DNA of 64,000 nt from Pedobacter schmidteae. GTDB taxonomy: Bacteria; Bacteroidota; Bacteroidia; Sphingobacteriales; Sphingobacteriaceae. This document shows, piece by piece, positions 45,190-53,532 of the stretch. Position 1 is the stretch's first letter. Each line of letters begins with the position of its first letter. The position numbers and the translations under genes were made by a program. The notes beneath the pieces were generated by a model. It made no database searches. It was not told the DNA's origin and saw nothing but the letters and a program-made list of their open reading frames with translations. The DNA lies in assembly GCF_900564155.1 (NCBI RefSeq), contig NZ_LS999839.1, forward strand, positions 5,267,097 through 5,331,096, written 5' to 3'.

Positions 45190-45204
45190 ATTTTTCAGAA
45201 AAAT
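45190..45204. promoter_or_regulatory. 15-base palindrome in the cysteine synthase/Lrp divergent region
   Basis: ATTTTTC-A-GAAAAAT is a perfect palindrome with one central base. It has the length and AT-rich form of Lrp/AsnC binding sites and lies between the divergent enzyme and regulator genes. Confidence 0.5.
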
Positions 45205-45284
45205 GATCACAAATAACAATTTCTTTCAGTCCAACCCAGTTTTTAATCAGGTCGGCTGTTTTTTTTTCATCTCAGCTTTTTGAT

Positions 45285-45749
45285 ATGTTAAACAATTTAG
45301 ACCCCGTAGACATAGAAATCCTGCGTCTTTTACAGAAAGATGCCACGCTTAACAACAAAGAATTGTCTTTTAAGCTCAATAAGTCTATTGCAACTGTACA
45401 CGAAAGGATAAGACGATTAAAGGAGCAAGGCTATATACAACGCATTGTTGCCATAGTCGACCGCAAAAAAATCAACAGGAACCTTATTGCTTTTTCGCAC
45501 GTATTTTTAAAGGCGCATACCGCCGAAACGCTGGTAGAATTTGAAACGGAAGTAGCCAAATTCAGCGAAGTGATGGAGTGTTTTCAGATGACGGGGGCCT
45601 ATGATTTTATTTTACGTATCGCTACAAGTGATATGGATGCCTATCATCTTTTCCTGCGAAACAAGCTGGCAACCTTACCCAATGTAAGCACCGTACAAAG
45701 CTTTTTTGTATTATCAGAAACTAAAAGCGATACAGCTTATCCTTTGTAA
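45285..45749 (+). CDS. Lrp/AsnC family transcriptional regulator
   Basis: 154 residues. N-terminal helix-turn-helix (DPVDIEILRLLQKDATLNNK, KSIATVHERIRRLKEQGYIQ) and C-terminal RAM/ACT-like domain (VFLKAHTAETLVEFE, MTGAYDFILRIATSDMDAYH) that binds amino acids. The neighbouring divergent cysteine-synthase-like gene is the likely target, perhaps in response to cysteine or another amino acid (inference). A perfect hairpin spans its stop codon. Confidence 0.95.
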   Translation: MLNNLDPVDIEILRLLQKDATLNNKELSFKLNKSIATVHERIRRLKEQGYIQRIVAIVDRKKINRNLIAFSHVFLKAHTAETLVEFETEVAKFSEVMECFQMTGAYDFILRIATSDMDAYHLFLRNKLATLPNVSTVQSFFVLSETKSDTAYPL

Positions 45750-45762
45750 GTATAAGCTGTAT
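45730..45762. terminator. hairpin spanning the stop codon of the Lrp gene
   Basis: ATACAGCTTAT (45730-45740) and ATAAGCTGTAT (45752-45762) are perfect 11-base inverted arms; the Lrp TAA (45747-45749) lies in the loop. It separates convergent genes but lacks a clear T-run, so terminator function is uncertain. Confidence 0.5.
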
Positions 45763-45775
45763 CCACCAGATAATA

Positions 45776-46477
45776 TTAAAGTTCAGTTACCTTAAAATTT
45801 CTGAAGTGAATTTCTGCGCCCTCAGATTCCAGACATAAATAACCTTTTCTAATGGTTGATTGACTAATGCCATTCACAAATTTGCCATTTACCGACAGCT
45901 TAATCGTACCATCTACACAAACCACCTTATAACTGTTCCACTCTCCTTTTCCTTTACAACGGTTTTCAATGGATTTACTACGCTCGCCCCGCGGATTATC
46001 AGGAATTGTAGTAACCCCACCCACGCCAAAAAGTTCGCCATGCACATAGGCAATAGGTTGCTGTACGCCGTCTTTGGCGTTAATATTCACCCAGTCTAAT
46101 TCCAGCATCTGTACCTCTACCCCTCCCGGCAAACGGTTATGCTCACCCGGTTTAGCATCACTCCATACAAATACGCCCGAATTGCCCCCGGCTTCCATGT
46201 GTTTCCACTCCACCTCCAGTATAAAATTTTCGTACATTTTTTCCGAGCGCATTACGCCAATAGGCTTCCCCGAGCAAATGAGCAAGTCTTTTTCCTTTCT
46301 CCAGGTATCCGGATTGGTATTCACGTTCACCCAACTGATCTCCTTTTCCCTGGTACGTCCGGCTGCGTCTTCAGCAATTACTTCCTTCCCAAAACGGATG
46401 GTTTGGCCATGGGCGGTCAGCAAACAACCCAAAGCGATAAAAAAAAACACACCAATCCCCTTAAACAAGTTTTTCAT
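45776..46477 (-). CDS. secreted DUF1080 (3-keto-disaccharide hydrolase-like) protein
   Basis: 233 residues. Signal peptide 1-25 (TAHGQ). A concanavalin-like DUF1080 domain follows: NFILEVEWKHMEAGGNSGVFVW, LPGGVEVQMLELD and GEWNSYKVVCVDGTIKLSVN are the hallmark segments. PF06439 members hydrolyse 3-keto-glycosides in known cases. The gene begins 17 bases after the Gfo/Idh/MocA oxidoreductase, the kind of enzyme that can make the 3-keto sugar, so they probably act together. Confidence 0.88.
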   Translation of the reverse strand: MKNLFKGIGVFFFIALGCLLTAHGQTIRFGKEVIAEDAAGRTREKEISWVNVNTNPDTWRKEKDLLICSGKPIGVMRSEKMYENFILEVEWKHMEAGGNSGVFVWSDAKPGEHNRLPGGVEVQMLELDWVNINAKDGVQQPIAYVHGELFGVGGVTTIPDNPRGERSKSIENRCKGKGEWNSYKVVCVDGTIKLSVNGKFVNGISQSTIRKGYLCLESEGAEIHFRNFKVTEL

Positions 46478-46494
46478 TATCAGTTTGTTTAAGA

Positions 46495-47802
46495 TTAAAC
46501 GGTCTTAGTCGATCCAGGTAAAGCAACCGGCAGGTTTTCCCACTTCATATCCCAGTTGTATTCGTCAATTTTTGGCCCAAGCACTACATTCGAATTCAAT
46601 GCCTGCTCAAAACTAACGGTTTGACCGGTATAGGCTGCCATGCGGCCCCATATGGCCAACAAAGTACTGTACGACATCCATTCTCCATTATTTATAGGTT
46701 TACCACTCCGGATAGAAGCAAAGAGTTCATCATGCTGTATCTGGTACATATTTTTCTTTTCCCCTTCGTATTTCCACGCATTTTTGCCCGAAATCTCATA
46801 TCTGGTACCCACATTTACAAAAGCATTACCCTCTGTACCCAATACATCAACCGTATTCCGGTGTGAAGTTCCCTCCTGCTGTCTGCAGAAATGATAGCCT
46901 TTGGCCCCATTCGCATATTCATACTCAATAGCAAAATGATCATAAATATTGCCATATATTGGATCCACACGTACTTGACGGCCACCGGTACCGGTAGCGC
47001 TCACTGGCATTTTATCGCCCATTGCCCAGGACATCATGTCCAGACTATGCACCGCCTGTTCTGCAATAAAATCGCCCGAAAGCCAGTTCTGATAATGCCA
47101 GTTACGCATTTTAAAAGTCAGGTCGTTCCAATCTGGTTGGCGCGGATTAGACCAATTTCCAGATCCGTTTCTGAAAGTCGTAACCGTTTTAATTTCCCCC
47201 ACATCGCCATTTAAAACGCGGCCGAATACACCCCTGCTTGGCAGGTCGTACCGGAAGCAAAATCCGGAAACAAGCGCCAGGTTTTTCTCACGTGCTTTTT
47301 TTGCGGCATCCAGTACTTTACGGATACCGGGTGCATCAACAGCTACCGGTTTTTCACAAAAAACATGCTTGCCCGCATTTATCGCAGCAGTGAGGTGATC
47401 AGGTCTGAAAGCAGGTGGTGTAGTTAACAATACCACATCAACACCCGAATCTATGACTTTCTGATAGGCATCAAAGCCAATAAATCTTCTTTTTTTATCT
47501 ACCTTAACCCTTTTCGGATCAATAGTAGTCAAGGCCTCATAAGCCGTTGCCATTCTATCCTCAAATACATCACCCAATGCAGTAATGATCACATCAGGAT
47601 CGGCCTGAAGTGCCTGTGCTGCAGCACCTGTTCCACGTCCGCCGCAGCCAATTAAGCCTACTTTCAGTGTCGATTTTGTAGAAGAGAATAAAGGATTGGC
47701 AAAACCGGTTTGATAAGTCAGTGTACTGCCCAATAATACAATACCTGATTTCTTTAAAAAATCACGGCGATCGGTGGCGTTTTGGTCGTTGGTTTCAATC
47801 AT
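46495..47802 (-). CDS. Gfo/Idh/MocA family oxidoreductase with Tat-type signal
   Basis: 435 residues. The N-terminus has twin-arginine DRRDFLKKSGIVLLGS, a Tat signal suggesting export with bound NAD(P). The Rossmann motif is LKVGLIGCGGRGTGAAA, and CEKPVAVDAPG carries the catalytic-lysine EKP motif. These enzymes oxidise sugar hydroxyls, often at C3. Followed at 17 bases by the DUF1080 gene. A perfect hairpin lies directly in front of its ATG. Confidence 0.92.
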   Translation of the reverse strand: MIETNDQNATDRRDFLKKSGIVLLGSTLTYQTGFANPLFSSTKSTLKVGLIGCGGRGTGAAAQALQADPDVIITALGDVFEDRMATAYEALTTIDPKRVKVDKKRRFIGFDAYQKVIDSGVDVVLLTTPPAFRPDHLTAAINAGKHVFCEKPVAVDAPGIRKVLDAAKKAREKNLALVSGFCFRYDLPSRGVFGRVLNGDVGEIKTVTTFRNGSGNWSNPRQPDWNDLTFKMRNWHYQNWLSGDFIAEQAVHSLDMMSWAMGDKMPVSATGTGGRQVRVDPIYGNIYDHFAIEYEYANGAKGYHFCRQQEGTSHRNTVDVLGTEGNAFVNVGTRYEISGKNAWKYEGEKKNMYQIQHDELFASIRSGKPINNGEWMSYSTLLAIWGRMAAYTGQTVSFEQALNSNVVLGPKIDEYNWDMKWENLPVALPGSTKTV

Positions 47803-47803
47803 T

Positions 47804-47834
47804 TTTTTAGGTCTAAAAGTGTGTGACCTAAAAA
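47804..47834 (-). promoter_or_regulatory. inverted repeat directly before the Gfo/Idh/MocA start codon
   Basis: TTTTTAGGTC (47804-47813) and GACCTAAAAA (47825-47834) form perfect 10-base arms with an 11-base loop; the ATG follows after one base. It is followed by A, not T, on the coding strand, so it is not a terminator. It may be an operator or hide the translation start. Confidence 0.5.
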
Positions 47835-47897
47835 TAGAAAAATATTTTCTTCTTATATATATTATGGAGTTTTATTTAACAAGTATGACTAAGTTTC

Positions 47898-49004
47898 TTA
47901 AAATAAGAGCTTTCTAAAGAAAGGTTCCAGTTGTTTTGCCAGTATCTCATGATCGGCAACACTTGGATGTCCCGTACAGCCACGGGCCTGCATAGGTTTA
48001 AAAAAATAAGTTGAAACCGGAAAATCTGAAGGGTATAGCACATCGACTTTTTGCTTTACAGATGCTATGCATTGATCCAGCAACTTTGCGGGCTCCCCAC
48101 CGGCCATAGGACTGTTTAACAAAACAATTCTAGCTTTTGGATATTTTGATTTAACCAGTTGAATAAACTTCACATAACTGTTGATACATATTGTAGTATC
48201 AAAAGGCTTTCTGGGCGTTTTTCCATCTCCGTTACTGAGGTCGTTGGTACCCAAAGCAATGCTCACTATCCTGGGACTGTAGCGACTAAAGTCCCATTTG
48301 GGTCCACTCCCCTCACCAAACTTCAAATACTCATACACACGCGGCATCGGAGCCCCATCACCTGCCCAGTTGCGATAAATGCCTATACCACTTACACTAC
48401 TCATGATAAAATTGGTGTTTAAAGCCCGGGCAAGCCTTGGTCCATAAGCAAGATACGCGTTGTGCTGATCGTGATACTCACCAGTACCACATGCTACCTC
48501 CGAATCATCAGCCGCAGCACCACAGGTGATGCTATTGCCTATAAATTCAATAAGCGGTAAAGCAGGCCTGCTTATTGGTCTGATATTTTTAGCGGACACG
48601 CTCAGCACCTTAATGGTACCCGAATGTGCCTCGGTAGCTTTATAGATCCAGATCTTATGTTTCCCTTTACCTGCAACCTTAATCACCAGCGGTGTAGCCA
48701 CATCTCCCTCTGTACGAATACGTTTCTGGTAAACTCCATCCAGTTCATATTGCAGGTAATTGTGTCCTTTAGGATCATCTCCCTTTACGTTGATCACACA
48801 TTCCTCACCTTCAAATGCAAAACCAAAATTCACAGCCGAACTGACCAGTTCCAGCTCCTGTTGCTGATTGATCTGAAACCTTCCATAAGGTTTCAGATCA
48901 ATGGCACCCAGTGTATCAGTTGTATTTGTTTTCAATGCCGTACAACCGGCATTGATCATTAGGAATCCTGCAAAAAGAGCACACAAACGTAAGCTAACCG
49001 CCAT
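47898..49004 (-). CDS. CE2-like SGNH/GDSL carbohydrate esterase (lipoprotein)
   Basis: 368 residues. Lipoprotein signal with lipobox MINAGC (Cys about 20). An N-terminal jelly-roll domain (about 40-140) precedes an SGNH domain: nucleophile block FIGNSITCGAAA, block III GTNDLS, and the C-terminal GHPSVADH carrying the catalytic His. This two-domain layout is that of CE2 acetyl-xylan esterases. It may deacetylate glycans at the cell surface; its neighbours are other sugar enzymes and a transporter. Confidence 0.88.
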   Translation of the reverse strand: MAVSLRLCALFAGFLMINAGCTALKTNTTDTLGAIDLKPYGRFQINQQQELELVSSAVNFGFAFEGEECVINVKGDDPKGHNYLQYELDGVYQKRIRTEGDVATPLVIKVAGKGKHKIWIYKATEAHSGTIKVLSVSAKNIRPISRPALPLIEFIGNSITCGAAADDSEVACGTGEYHDQHNAYLAYGPRLARALNTNFIMSSVSGIGIYRNWAGDGAPMPRVYEYLKFGEGSGPKWDFSRYSPRIVSIALGTNDLSNGDGKTPRKPFDTTICINSYVKFIQLVKSKYPKARIVLLNSPMAGGEPAKLLDQCIASVKQKVDVLYPSDFPVSTYFFKPMQARGCTGHPSVADHEILAKQLEPFFRKLLF

Positions 49005-49055
49005 ATCTTAAAAGTTATATTATTTTACTTTTCAAATATAGCATTTCCCTTTACA

Positions 49056-50276
49056 TCAGCCCTTTTTTCTACCCTCAATATTTGGCAAAAACCCGGTAAT
49101 GATACCAATCAATGGAAGGAATGCGCAAATATGAAATACATAATTGATACTGGTACTGTCGGCCAGCTTACCCAGCAACGCAGATCCGATACCGCCCATA
49201 CCAAATGCAAAGCCGAAAAACAGACCTGCTACCAGGCCCACTTTACCAGGAATCAACTCCTGGGCATACACCAGTATGGCCGAGAAGGCAGAAGCCAGAA
49301 TTACCCCGATAGGCACAATCAATACTGCCGTCCAGAATAAATTGGCATAGGGCAGCAACAGCGCAAAAGGTGCTGTTCCTAAAATAGAAAACCAGATCAC
49401 ATATTTACGCCCAAACCTGTCGCCTACCGGTCCGCCAATAAGCGTACCAGCAGCTACCGAGAACAGAAATACAAAAAGGTATATCTGCGATGTTTGCACC
49501 GATACATGAAACTTTTCAATAAGATAAAAAGTAAAATAGCTGGTAAGACTGGCCATGTAAAAATATTTGGAAAAGATAAGTATCAGCAGAATGATGACCG
49601 CAACAATCACCCGACTTTTAGAAAAATTATTGGCTATCGCAGCTACTTTACTGCCATGTTTGGCTTTCAGGTTGACCATATAGCCTTTATACCAGTTTCC
49701 TACCCAGCTTAAAATCATGATGGCCAGCAAAGCAATGATCGAAAACCAGATGACACTAAATTGTCCGTAGGGTACAATAATCCATGCAGCCAGCAATGGG
49801 CCTATGGAACTGCCCGCATTCCCGCCAAGCTGAAAAATAGATTGCGCCAATCCCCGTCGGCCTCCCGAGGCGGCATGCGCCATCCTCGAGGCCTCCGGAT
49901 GAAATATAGAGGACCCCGTACCGATGAGCGCAACTGAGAGCAACATAAAATAAAACCCTGTAGATAAGGATAACGTAACCAGGCCAATCAGCGTAAAGCC
50001 CATGCCAATGGCCAGCGAATAAGGTTGAGGTTTCTTATCAGTATATAGTCCCACAAAGGGCTGAAATAAAGAAGCCGCCATTTGAAAGGTCAGTGTAATT
50101 AATCCAATCTGTGAAAAACTCAGGTTATAAGTATCTTTTACCAGCGGATAAATGGCCGGTATCAGCGATTGTATAGTGTCATTCAGTAAATGAGAAATAC
50201 TGATGGCAAAAAGAATAGGAAAAACAGTCTGTTGGGCCAACTGCTTGGGGTCGATGGTAGTGGTATTTTCTTTCAT
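49056..50276 (-). CDS. MFS transporter, fosmidomycin-resistance (Fsr) group
   Basis: 406 residues with about 12 membrane helices. Family signature SHLLNDTIQSLIPAIYP near the N-terminus, SIFHPEASRMAHAASGGRRG after helix 4 and GGPVGDRFGRK between helices 8 and 9. Fsr-type proteins export drugs or metabolites; here the linked GntR regulator (three-base gap) and downstream sugar genes suggest a metabolite. Actual substrate unknown. Confidence 0.88.
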   Translation of the reverse strand: MKENTTTIDPKQLAQQTVFPILFAISISHLLNDTIQSLIPAIYPLVKDTYNLSFSQIGLITLTFQMAASLFQPFVGLYTDKKPQPYSLAIGMGFTLIGLVTLSLSTGFYFMLLSVALIGTGSSIFHPEASRMAHAASGGRRGLAQSIFQLGGNAGSSIGPLLAAWIIVPYGQFSVIWFSIIALLAIMILSWVGNWYKGYMVNLKAKHGSKVAAIANNFSKSRVIVAVIILLILIFSKYFYMASLTSYFTFYLIEKFHVSVQTSQIYLFVFLFSVAAGTLIGGPVGDRFGRKYVIWFSILGTAPFALLLPYANLFWTAVLIVPIGVILASAFSAILVYAQELIPGKVGLVAGLFFGFAFGMGGIGSALLGKLADSTSINYVFHICAFLPLIGIITGFLPNIEGRKKG

Positions 50277-50279
50277 GTG

Positions 50280-50945
50280 TTATTGGGATACGTGTCCGAT
50301 TATTTTTGCGGCAATGGTCCATGCTTTTTTGGCATCGCCGGCAACAATGCTCTTCAACAGTTGTTCGTGGAGGTTATAGGTCTCTTCAAATGCCCGGGTA
50401 TCAGGGTACATCTGCAGAAACCATTTTTTCAGATGGATAGATGCAGATTTATACAGGTCGGCCAGAATTTCATTTTTGGAAGCTTCAGCTATAGCAACAT
50501 GGAAGCGTACATCGGCCTCAACACATTCTTCCAGTAAACCTGCAATGGAGGCTTTTTTGCGGCTGGCCAGATGCTCGCGAATGGCTATAATATCGGCATC
50601 GGTACGGTTAAGAGCTGCTTTTTCGGCAATTTTCATTTCCAGCAGTTGCCGTACCTCATCCAGGTCCTGTATATTGGCCCGTTTTAAGCGCTGCTCCATG
50701 GGTTCTTTACCACCGGTAGACAGCTCGACAAAGGTACCAATCCCCTGCTGTACTCTTAGCAAACCGGAATTGGCCAGAATTTTAATGGCCTCACGGATGG
50801 TAGAGCGCCCCACCCCAAAGCTTTTCATCAGTTCAGGCTCAATGGGCAATTTCTCATTGATCCTGTATTTCCCCAATGAAATCTGCTCCTGTAGTTTAGA
50901 GGCAACTTCATCCGCAAGTGATTTCTTTTTGATCAGATTATTCAT
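50280..50945 (-). CDS. FadR-type GntR regulator (FCD domain)
   Basis: 221 residues from ATG 50945 (a TTG at 50951 is the alternative). Winged helix at about 8-72 (EKLPIEPELMKSFGVGRSTI, ILANSGLLRVQQGIGTFV) followed by an all-helical FCD ligand domain with LLEECVEADVRFHVAIAEAS, whose Asp/His residues may bind a metal and an organic acid. It lies three bases before the MFS gene, so it probably regulates export or use of that substrate. Confidence 0.92.
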   Translation of the reverse strand: MNNLIKKKSLADEVASKLQEQISLGKYRINEKLPIEPELMKSFGVGRSTIREAIKILANSGLLRVQQGIGTFVELSTGGKEPMEQRLKRANIQDLDEVRQLLEMKIAEKAALNRTDADIIAIREHLASRKKASIAGLLEECVEADVRFHVAIAEASKNEILADLYKSASIHLKKWFLQMYPDTRAFEETYNLHEQLLKSIVAGDAKKAWTIAAKIIGHVSQ

Positions 50946-51024
50946 ACACAATTCATCATATCATCAGATGAATTTCAAAGGTATAAAATTGTTTGTATGA
51001 TCAATACATAAAATGAATTTTCTT

Positions 51025-51591
51025 TTAATTTTCTGTAGTCATCCTGCGTTTTGCCTCCATACACCACAGCAATTCATTGATAAAAACGGTAGCCCGTTTA
51101 TCGGTCGCCGTCGGATCTGATGGTACGCCGTTCTCATCAAATGCTTCCTGCACTTTTGGAACCGGAAACATAGCAGGAACAGTCCATGCGCCTATTTTCC
51201 ACAAAGAAAACTGTAAGGAAGTAATCACCTGGCTACCTCCAAATGGTCCCGCCGAATTGGTAGAAATAGCGATAGGTTTCCTTCTCCACTCATCATATAG
51301 TAAGTCCACTACATTTTTTAAGCTGGCCGGGTATCCACCATTATATTCCGGAGTCACCAGAATCACACCATCGGCAGCTTTTATTTTTGCCGCGAAATCC
51401 AGCATCTGTTCAGTAGGATTTTCAATAAAGCGCAAACGTTCATCAAATAGAGGAAAATGATATTCGTTAAGGTCCAGAATTTCAACCGAAGCCAGCCCCG
51501 CAGTTTCAATAAAGTTTTTAAAATATAATGCAGTTCGATGGCTGTTTCTTCCTCTCCTTACGCTGGCAGATATAATGGCAATGTGTGACAT
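51025..51591 (-). CDS. NADPH-dependent FMN reductase
   Basis: 188 residues, flavodoxin-like. IISASVRRGRNS binds the FMN phosphate and VTPEYNGGYPASLKN is the diagnostic motif of the FMN_red/ArsH/chromate-reductase group. It reduces quinones or other acceptors with NAD(P)H. Divergent from the aldo/keto reductase gene; upstream DNA holds a TATATTTG element at 51626-51633 on the plus strand. Confidence 0.9.
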   Translation of the reverse strand: MSHIAIISASVRRGRNSHRTALYFKNFIETAGLASVEILDLNEYHFPLFDERLRFIENPTEQMLDFAAKIKAADGVILVTPEYNGGYPASLKNVVDLLYDEWRRKPIAISTNSAGPFGGSQVITSLQFSLWKIGAWTVPAMFPVPKVQEAFDENGVPSDPTATDKRATVFINELLWCMEAKRRMTTEN

Positions 51592-51783
51592 AATTTTGTT
51601 TTAAATAGTTATTTAAAGATAAGGGTATATTTGCTAATCATAAAGTTCTCAAAAAAAAACTTCCACACCAGGTAGCGCTTATCACCTAAACCCGGCTCAG
51701 ATTATTTTGTAAAAATAAAGACGGGCTGCTTTTGATATGCTAAGGAAAAAAGCGAACTTGAGCCCAGTTAGAATAGATCAGTT

Positions 51784-52686
51784 ATGCAGAAAATATATAT
51801 GGGGGATGCAGGCCCCAAAGTTTCGCCTGCGGTATACGGTTTTTACAGATGGGATGAGGTTAAAAATACAGCAGATGTTTTGAAAAAAACGGTACATCTG
51901 TGCCTGGAATTGGGCATCAACACTTTTGAACATGGCGATAGTTATGGCGCTTATCAGTGCGAGGAATTGTTTGGTAATTTGCTGCATGAAGGTGCTTTTA
52001 AAAGAGAAGATGTAGTCCTTTTCAGCAAATGTGGACTGAGGGTGCCTCATGCTCAAAATCCCGACATCAGGGTGAGACATTATGATACTTCAACTGCCCA
52101 TATCACCAAAAGTGTGGAGTCTTCTTTAAGGAAATTACGGACAGATTACCTGGATATTTTTTTGCTGGATAAGCTAGACCCGATATCCAACCTGGAAGAA
52201 ACAGCTTTGACTTTAGAAAAGCTGAAAGACTCAGGAAAAGTAAAAAGTATAGGTGTAGCCAATTTCTCGGTATTCCAGCACCAGTTACTGGCAGCCTATT
52301 TGACCAAGCCTATTGTAACCAACCACATAGAGCTGAACCTGTTGAGTACACAGGCGCTTGACAATGGACAAATTGATTATATCAAACAACGCTACATGCG
52401 CCCACTAGCCTATGCTCCTTTGGCTGAAGGACGAATAGCTGCCGGCACCGACCAGCAGGCGATAAAAGTAAGAGAAAAACTGGAAGAGCTGAGCGCAAAA
52501 TACAATGCCAATATTGAATCGCTGGCAGTGGCCTGGCTGGCCAAATTGGGTGCCCTTCCATTAATAGGTACTACAAACGAACAACGCATCAGAAATGCAG
52601 CCAATGCTTTTTCCATAGAACTGGATCATCAGGATTGGTACGAATTATACAATGTATCAGTAGAAAATCAAGTAACAAGCAGGTAA
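51784..52686 (+). CDS. aldo/keto reductase family protein lacking the catalytic His
   Basis: 300 residues, YdhF-like TIM barrel. Three of four catalytic residues are found: Asp52 and Tyr54 (EHGDSYG) and Lys82 (LFSKCG). The usual His of the motif LLIHRPDP is replaced: the sequence reads YLDIFLLDKLDP with Asp129. The NADPH-binding end (LIGTTNEQRIRNAANA) is intact. The protein may have shifted activity, as in other AKRs with a changed His, or be a poor carbonyl reductase. The next gene overlaps closely, 14 bases after. Confidence 0.9.
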   Translation: MQKIYMGDAGPKVSPAVYGFYRWDEVKNTADVLKKTVHLCLELGINTFEHGDSYGAYQCEELFGNLLHEGAFKREDVVLFSKCGLRVPHAQNPDIRVRHYDTSTAHITKSVESSLRKLRTDYLDIFLLDKLDPISNLEETALTLEKLKDSGKVKSIGVANFSVFQHQLLAAYLTKPIVTNHIELNLLSTQALDNGQIDYIKQRYMRPLAYAPLAEGRIAAGTDQQAIKVREKLEELSAKYNANIESLAVAWLAKLGALPLIGTTNEQRIRNAANAFSIELDHQDWYELYNVSVENQVTSR

Positions 52687-52700
52687 CCACAAAAATCATT

Positions 52701-53474
52701 ATGAAACACGGACTTCTGATTGACATGGATGGTGTCATCTACAGCGGAGAAAATTTAATTGAAGGTGCTGATAAATTTATCGCCGGTCTACTGAAAAACG
52801 ATATTCCCTTTACTTTTATGACCAACAACAGTCAGCGTACCCGACTGGATTCGGTCAGAAAACTAAAACACCTGGGCATTGAAGTAACCGAGAACCATAT
52901 TTATACCAGTGCTATGGCTACAGGGAAATTTTTGGGCGATCAAGGCACGCAGGGAACAGCCTATGTATTGGGTGAAGGTGGATTGCTAACCAGTTTGCAC
53001 GAAAATGGTGTGAGCCTGGTAAACACCGATCCCGAATTTGTGGTATTGGGCGAAGGCCGGAACTTTACACTGGAAATGGTGCAGCGCGCCGTAGATATGA
53101 TACTTGCAGGTGCAAAATTTATCACCACCAACCGCGACCCTTCTCCTAAAAAACCGGGATGGAACAACCTGGGCATTGCCGCAACCACGGCCATGATTGA
53201 AGAGGCTACAGGCCGAAAAGCCTTTGTAATTGGCAAACCAAGTCCGGTAATGATGCGTTCGGCCAGGAAATACCTGGGTTTGGAAACAGCCGAAACAACA
53301 GTAATTGGCGATACGATGGAAACTGATATTCAGGGTGGTGTACAGATGGGATACAAAACCATATTGGTACTTTCGGGTATAGCCAAAAAGGAAGATTTAG
53401 CCAATTACGCTTTTAAACCAGACCTGATTGTAAGTTCGGTAGACCAGATTGAACTGCCACTGAAATGGTGGTAA
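52701..53474 (+). CDS. HAD-IIA family phosphatase (NagD-like)
   Basis: 257 residues from ATG 52701, 14 bases after the aldo/keto reductase; a longer start inside that gene is unlikely. HAD motif I is DMDGVIYSG (nucleophile Asp), motif II TFMTNNSQRT, motif III Lys in GKPSPVMM and motif IV GDTMETDIQG. NagD-like enzymes dephosphorylate small phosphorylated metabolites. Substrate unknown. Confidence 0.93.
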   Translation: MKHGLLIDMDGVIYSGENLIEGADKFIAGLLKNDIPFTFMTNNSQRTRLDSVRKLKHLGIEVTENHIYTSAMATGKFLGDQGTQGTAYVLGEGGLLTSLHENGVSLVNTDPEFVVLGEGRNFTLEMVQRAVDMILAGAKFITTNRDPSPKKPGWNNLGIAATTAMIEEATGRKAFVIGKPSPVMMRSARKYLGLETAETTVIGDTMETDIQGGVQMGYKTILVLSGIAKKEDLANYAFKPDLIVSSVDQIELPLKWW

Positions 53475-53485
53475 TAAAATAAAAA

Positions 53486-53518
53486 CCGGCAGGATGAAAC
53501 ACATATTCCTCCTGCCGG
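53486..53518 (-). terminator. terminator between the HAD and metallophosphoesterase genes
   Basis: CCGGCAGGA (53486-53494) pairs with TCCTGCCGG (53510-53518). On the minus strand a TTTTTATTTTA run follows, ending the convergent metallophosphoesterase operon; it may also serve the HAD gene. Confidence 0.8.
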
Positions 53519-53532
53519 CAATTAAAACCCTT

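Noticed and set aside
46074..46508. 144-residue plus-strand frame
   Set aside because: Antisense to the DUF1080 gene, with no recognisable features.
51626..51633. TATATTTG promoter element for the aldo/keto reductase
   Set aside because: It is 150 bases upstream of the ATG with no -33 element; not strong enough to list as a promoter.
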